Positions 33,980 through 37,193 of a stretch of 37,193 nt of DNA are shown here, in pieces (position 1 is the first letter of the stretch; each line of letters starts with the position of its first letter). Under the pieces are notes generated by a model, which saw only the letters and a program-made list of their open reading frames with translations, ran no database searches and was not told where the DNA came from. The stretch lies in NCBI RefSeq assembly GCF_014696875.1, contig NZ_JACJQV010000177.1:1-37193 (forward strand). The letters are read 5' to 3'. Source of the stretch: Microcystis wesenbergii FACHB-1317 (GTDB taxonomy: Bacteria > Cyanobacteriota > Cyanobacteriia > Cyanobacteriales > Microcystaceae). Position numbers and translations under genes: made by a program.

Positions 33980-34867
33980 TTAGCTCGCAAATTTAACTAT
34001 CGCGGCTGCGGTAAGTTCCGGTTTTTCGAGATGGGGAACATGACCACAGCGAGGAATCCAAACCAGTTGATTATTGGGTAAAGCCTGCTGAAATATCTTC
34101 GCGTCTTTTGTGCCTAAAATTTGATCGTTTTCTCCCCAAATAATCAGAGTTTCTCGGTTTATTTGGCTTAATTTCGGTAAAAATGCCCCATAACCGCCAC
34201 TTTTGGTAAAGGAGATTAAAGCCTCACTCCAGTGGGGACAATTCAGGTGCAGATTGGCACAGGTGCAAGCATCAACAGTGGCTAAAGTTGCATCAAAATA
34301 GGCAGTACGACTGATATTTTGACGCACGCGGGGATTGGCTAAAAAATTAGTTGCCCACTTATCGAGGGGAGAAAACATCAATTTACCCAAAACTGGGGGG
34401 TTAGCTAGTCCTGCGCTGTCAATCAGGACTAATTTTGCCACTATTTCCGGGTAGGAGAGGGCAAAATCTAGGGCCACTGCACCCCCCATGGAAGCACCGA
34501 CTAAAATCATTGGTTCGGCGATCGCAGTTCTCCAGAAATGGTAAAGATGGCTTTTAATAGTTTTCGGAGATACTTCTAAATCTGGGTATCGCTCAGTAAA
34601 ACCGAAGCCGAGCATATCTATCGCCCAAGTTTCCCTATTTTGGGCGAGTAAGGGTAGTAAACGCCGAAATTCCAGCAAGGAACTATCAAAACCGTGCAGA
34701 AGAACAAAGGGCGGTTGACCTTGCCCTTGTTGACTATAGGTAGTTAGAATCGATCGAGGATAGATGGGGCTATCGATGGCAATTTGTTGGATATTTTCGA
34801 GGAGAGCAAGGGAGGTATCTTCACTCAATCCCTCCCTAACAGTGGGTAAAAAGTTGGGATAATTCAC
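33980..34867 (-). CDS. Alpha/beta hydrolase
   Basis: The 295-aa protein has FVLLHGFDSS (oxyanion region), WAIDMLGFGFTERYP, the nucleophile elbow VGASMGGAVALDFALSYPE (Ser126), acid Asp248 in IIWGENDQILG and His276 in PRCGHVPHLEKPELTAA. The triad is complete. It resembles the cyanobacterial and plastid hydrolases of the MhpC-like group; the substrate cannot be read from sequence. No signal peptide is present. A cysteine cluster CTCANLHLNC (201-210) is unusual. Confidence 0.9.
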   Translation of the reverse strand: MNYPNFLPTVREGLSEDTSLALLENIQQIAIDSPIYPRSILTTYSQQGQGQPPFVLLHGFDSSLLEFRRLLPLLAQNRETWAIDMLGFGFTERYPDLEVSPKTIKSHLYHFWRTAIAEPMILVGASMGGAVALDFALSYPEIVAKLVLIDSAGLANPPVLGKLMFSPLDKWATNFLANPRVRQNISRTAYFDATLATVDACTCANLHLNCPHWSEALISFTKSGGYGAFLPKLSQINRETLIIWGENDQILGTKDAKIFQQALPNNQLVWIPRCGHVPHLEKPELTAAAIVKFAS

Positions 34868-34888
34868 GGATGAGGGCGAAAGTTTGAT

Positions 34889-34935
34889 GAGGCAACAGGC
34901 AAGAGGTGGTTAGATATGTGTAGTTAGTTGTCTCT
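34889..34935. repeat. Partial end of a TAAGTA-family MITE
   Basis: GAGGCAACAGGCAAGAGG followed by TAGATATGTGTAGTTAGTTG resembles the inner and terminal parts of the elements at 13031 and 33389, with a decayed terminus. It lies between the SIMPL and hydrolase genes. Confidence 0.4.
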
Positions 34936-34946
34936 AGCTACAGATG

Positions 34947-35657
34947 TTAATAGCTAATTTCGAGGGTGACAGCAGCGCGCAGGGTTTGTTCCCCTCCGAT
35001 AACTGGGCTACTGGCAGCATCGGCACTCCGAAAAACCGCTTCTGAGCGGGCTATTGGCACGGGATTACTGGTATTACCCACTTGGATAGAAACCGTTTCT
35101 TTCGGCACTAAACCGAGGGCTTGTAACACGATTGTAGCCTGTTCTCTAGCTTGTTCCGTGGCTTTGATGAGAGCGGTTCTTTGGGCAGCTGCGATCGCTG
35201 ATTCTCCAGCAGTAAAACTGACCCCATCGATGCGTGTTGCCCCGACTTTCACCGCTTCATCGATTAAACTCCCCGCTTGGGCTATATCAACCTGAAAACT
35301 AATCAAATTAGCCCCGATATAACCGATTAAACGTCTTTGATTGTTGCTGAAGTCGTAATTGGGCTGTAAACTAATGCCGGTGGTTTCCAATTTTTCCACT
35401 TGACGGGAACGGAGAAATTTAACCACCGCATCGCTACGAGTGGCGGTTTCCCGCTGCACCTTACCCGCTTCTTTGCCTTGAACTTCTACCCCTAAGCGCA
35501 CTATTGCTTGAGAAGTGGCGATATTTTCTATTCCTTCTCCCGTCACGGTAATTGTCCTCAATTCTCTTGTGTTTGCGTAACTAGGCATAACTAATCCGGT
35601 GTTGATGAGGATAAGGGACAGCAAAAAAGCCCAGCAAAATTTTTGGTAATTCATCAA
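34947..35657 (-). CDS. SIMPL (DUF541) domain exported protein
   Basis: The 236-aa protein has a signal peptide (1-28, ending MPSYA). The SIMPL pattern follows: LRTITVTGEGIENIATSQAIVRLGVEVQGKEA, LETTGISLQPNYDF...RLIGYIGANLISFQV, LIDEAVKVGATRIDGVSFT, LIKATEQAREQATIVLQALGL and a final TLRAAVTLEISY. Members are periplasmic or outer-membrane-associated, form ring oligomers in known cases and are linked to stress. Start is at 35657 or one codon later (Met-Met). Confidence 0.9.
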   Translation of the reverse strand: MMNYQKFCWAFLLSLILINTGLVMPSYANTRELRTITVTGEGIENIATSQAIVRLGVEVQGKEAGKVQRETATRSDAVVKFLRSRQVEKLETTGISLQPNYDFSNNQRRLIGYIGANLISFQVDIAQAGSLIDEAVKVGATRIDGVSFTAGESAIAAAQRTALIKATEQAREQATIVLQALGLVPKETVSIQVGNTSNPVPIARSEAVFRSADAASSPVIGGEQTLRAAVTLEISY

Positions 35658-35866
35658 AAATCTCTAGCGATCGATACTATATTTCGATTCTAGCCTTTAT
35701 TTTGGGCAATTGAGTGGAAGATTATCCCTTTTCCGTCACTTTCGGAATATTGGTGACTAAGCTCTGGGAAGCTGTAGTAATAAATATCGACAACTGTCCA
35801 ATTGCTTTGGCTCTCTTGGGGTTATGGTGATGGGCAAATCTTGTCGAAAAAAGGGCGTACGCTATA

Positions 35867-35944
35867 CGCCCCTACCAATCACACCACGCGCAGCGGTAGG
35901 GGCGCAACGTGGTCAGTGAGTTGATCGAACTGCTTGCGCCCCTA
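35867..35944. repeat. Two overlapping inverted repeats (TAGGGGCGCAA element)
   Basis: TAGGGGCGCAA at 35897-35907 faces TTGCGCCCCTA at 35934-35944, making a 48-bp MITE-like unit. Its left arm also pairs with CGCCCCTACC at 35867-35876. The remainder of 35658-36103 contains nothing else I can support. Confidence 0.65.
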
Positions 35945-36103
35945 ATCTAACATTGTCAACATTTTTCAGCCAATATCCCAGAGAGCCATTCATTTTAGGG
36001 AAGAAGTCAATACTAAGCTAAGACGTAATCCCTTGTGCAACAAAGAAAAAAAGCGGCGAAGAAAGGTCTCACTCAGTCATCCTAGAAGTATAAGATTGAC
36101 ACT

Positions 36104-36124
36104 CCCGTCGCGCTTATGCGAGGG
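36104..36124. other. Right-end hairpin of the IS605-type element
   Basis: CCC-G-TCGC-GCTTAT-GCGA-GGG forms a stem with a single bulged G just beyond the tnpB stop region. Such subterminal hairpins mark IS200/IS605 ends and are read by TnpA. The same DNA is where the 3' part of a TnpB guide RNA would be encoded. Confidence 0.5.
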
Positions 36125-36151
36125 ATTCTTGGTTCACTGACTCAAGTTGTC

Positions 36152-37193
36152 TTAGCAGGTATTTCTACCAACCAAAATAGAGCTTAAATCTCCCCAAGCG
36201 TTAGCTTCCGATATGCCCTATCGTAGCTTTTTTGAGTATATTTAATGCCGCCATCTTGTCCCTATCTTCCACATATCCGCAGGAACAAACATGAGTTCTA
36301 ACTGATAGAGACTTTTGGATTAACCGACCACAATTAAGGCATTCTTGACTTGTATAGTATAGGCGGGATTAACTGCTATGGTCAATCGTCCGTATTTAAT
36401 ACCAAAATACTCAATCCATTTTCTCAATTGTGACCAACCAGCATCATTGATACTCTTGGCTAGTTTTTGATTACGCACAAGGTTCTTGACTTTTAAATCG
36501 ACCTGAGCTATCAAGTCGTTTGACTGAATTAAACGGAGTGCCAATTTTTTAGCAAACTCTTCTCGTTGCCTACTTACTTTTAAATGTCCCTTGGCGTATT
36601 TTTGACTAGCTTTTTTGTAGTTATTAGACTGCTTTTGTCCTCTCTTAAACTTTTTAGACTTTCTTCTATTCAGTTTATTAAGACGCTTCTCGGCTTTTCG
36701 ATAATACTTAGGAGGCTCTACTGTATTCCCGTTACTGTCAGCATAAAGATATTTTAACCCCATATCTAATCCTAGGCAATGACCCGTCGATTCTGATTGT
36801 GGGGTTATATCTCTAGCATCGAGTTTTAGCATTAACTGGCAATAATATCCATCAGCCCTTTTAACTATTCTTATCCGTTGAATTTGCCATTCTTGAAAAT
36901 CCAACAAGTCTCGACTACCAATTAGTTTTAACTCCCCAAGGTTTTTTCCATCAGTGAAAGTTATTCTCTTGGAATTTCGATTAAGTTTCCAACCTGACTT
37001 TTTCAACTCAACAGAATGAGTACGTTTAGAGTATTTAGGATATCCTTTTTTACCAGCGATTTGGTTCTGGCAATTGTTAGAGAACCTAAGAATAGCAGTC
37101 CAAGTCCGTTCGCAAGCCTGTTGACAAGCTGTAGAGTTAAGGTCTTGAACAAAAGGGTATTCACTTCTTAATTGAGTGACATATTTATATACA
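36152..37193 (-). pseudogene. IS605-type tnpB, two frameshifts, 5' end outside the window
   Basis: Translated from the window edge, the frame reads YKYVTQLRSEYPFVQDLNS through LGLDMGLKYLYADSNG (first RuvC Asp), DLKVKNLVRN and NDAGWSQL to AVNPAYT. There TATAC is duplicated (TATACTATAC near 36356-36365), shifting the frame to a stop at 36320. Skipping the five bases restores YTSQECLNCGRLIQ, then VCSCGYVEDRDKMAALNILKK with both zinc-finger pairs and the final Asp. A further one-base insertion near 36213-36215 separates GH from SEANAWGDLSSILVG. The second RuvC position reads AQVDL where E-D-L is usual, so the catalytic Glu also seems lost. No tnpA is in the window. TnpB is an RNA-guided nuclease, here most likely dead. 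Confidence 0.82.

Overview
The window reads as chromosomal DNA of a cyanobacterium, most likely Microcystis or a close relative. Supporting this are an FtsH of the cyanobacterial FtsH3 type, COP23, DUF1822 and CHASE2/CHAT proteins, GCGATCGC-type (HIP1) sites, and very many short inverted repeats, MITE-like elements and heptamer/minisatellite repeats between genes. The assignment is from recognition of families, not from a database search.

Layout: 1-583 holds a frameshifted Rpn-family nuclease gene. 584-1314 is repeat DNA. From 1315 to 16519 lies a region dominated by exported proteases: three paralogous giant proteins (1290, 1049 and 956 aa) each carry a signal peptide, two trypsin-like domains with intact His-Asp-Ser triads, and a long TPR array. 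The middle one ends a probable minus-strand operon of a small exported TPR protein, an S1C protease with a C-terminal PPC-like domain, a COP23 protein and the double-trypsin/TPR protein. Scattered among these are a Uma2 endonuclease, two antitoxin-like genes without intact toxins (one retains a 36-residue stump of its HigB-like toxin), a coiled-coil unknown, a TPR gene stump, and copies of a GTAGGTTGGGTTGA repeat that sit directly after stop codons.

16585-21446 is a tight three-gene minus-strand operon: a sigma-70-like protein, a DUF1822 protein, and a CHAT protease fused to a CHASE2 membrane sensor. The third double-trypsin gene lies just downstream. This is the best candidate for an undescribed signalling system: a periplasmic sensor coupled to a cytosolic cysteine protease, with a sigma-like factor and an unknown partner. 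Divergent from it is ftsH3 with a clear terminator.

24120-35657 is more ordinary: miaA; an AI-2E-family permease, periplasmic solute-binding protein and DUF2079 membrane protein (one operon); a translationally coupled 38-aa ORF with a DnaJ-pentapeptide protein; a putative HExxH metallopeptidase; an orphan ParA; gatB; a secreted unknown; an alpha/beta hydrolase; and a SIMPL protein. Between them are MITEs, one nested inside another, plus heptamer and C-rich minisatellites. 36104-37193 is a decaying IS605-type tnpB with two frameshifts and its right-end hairpin.
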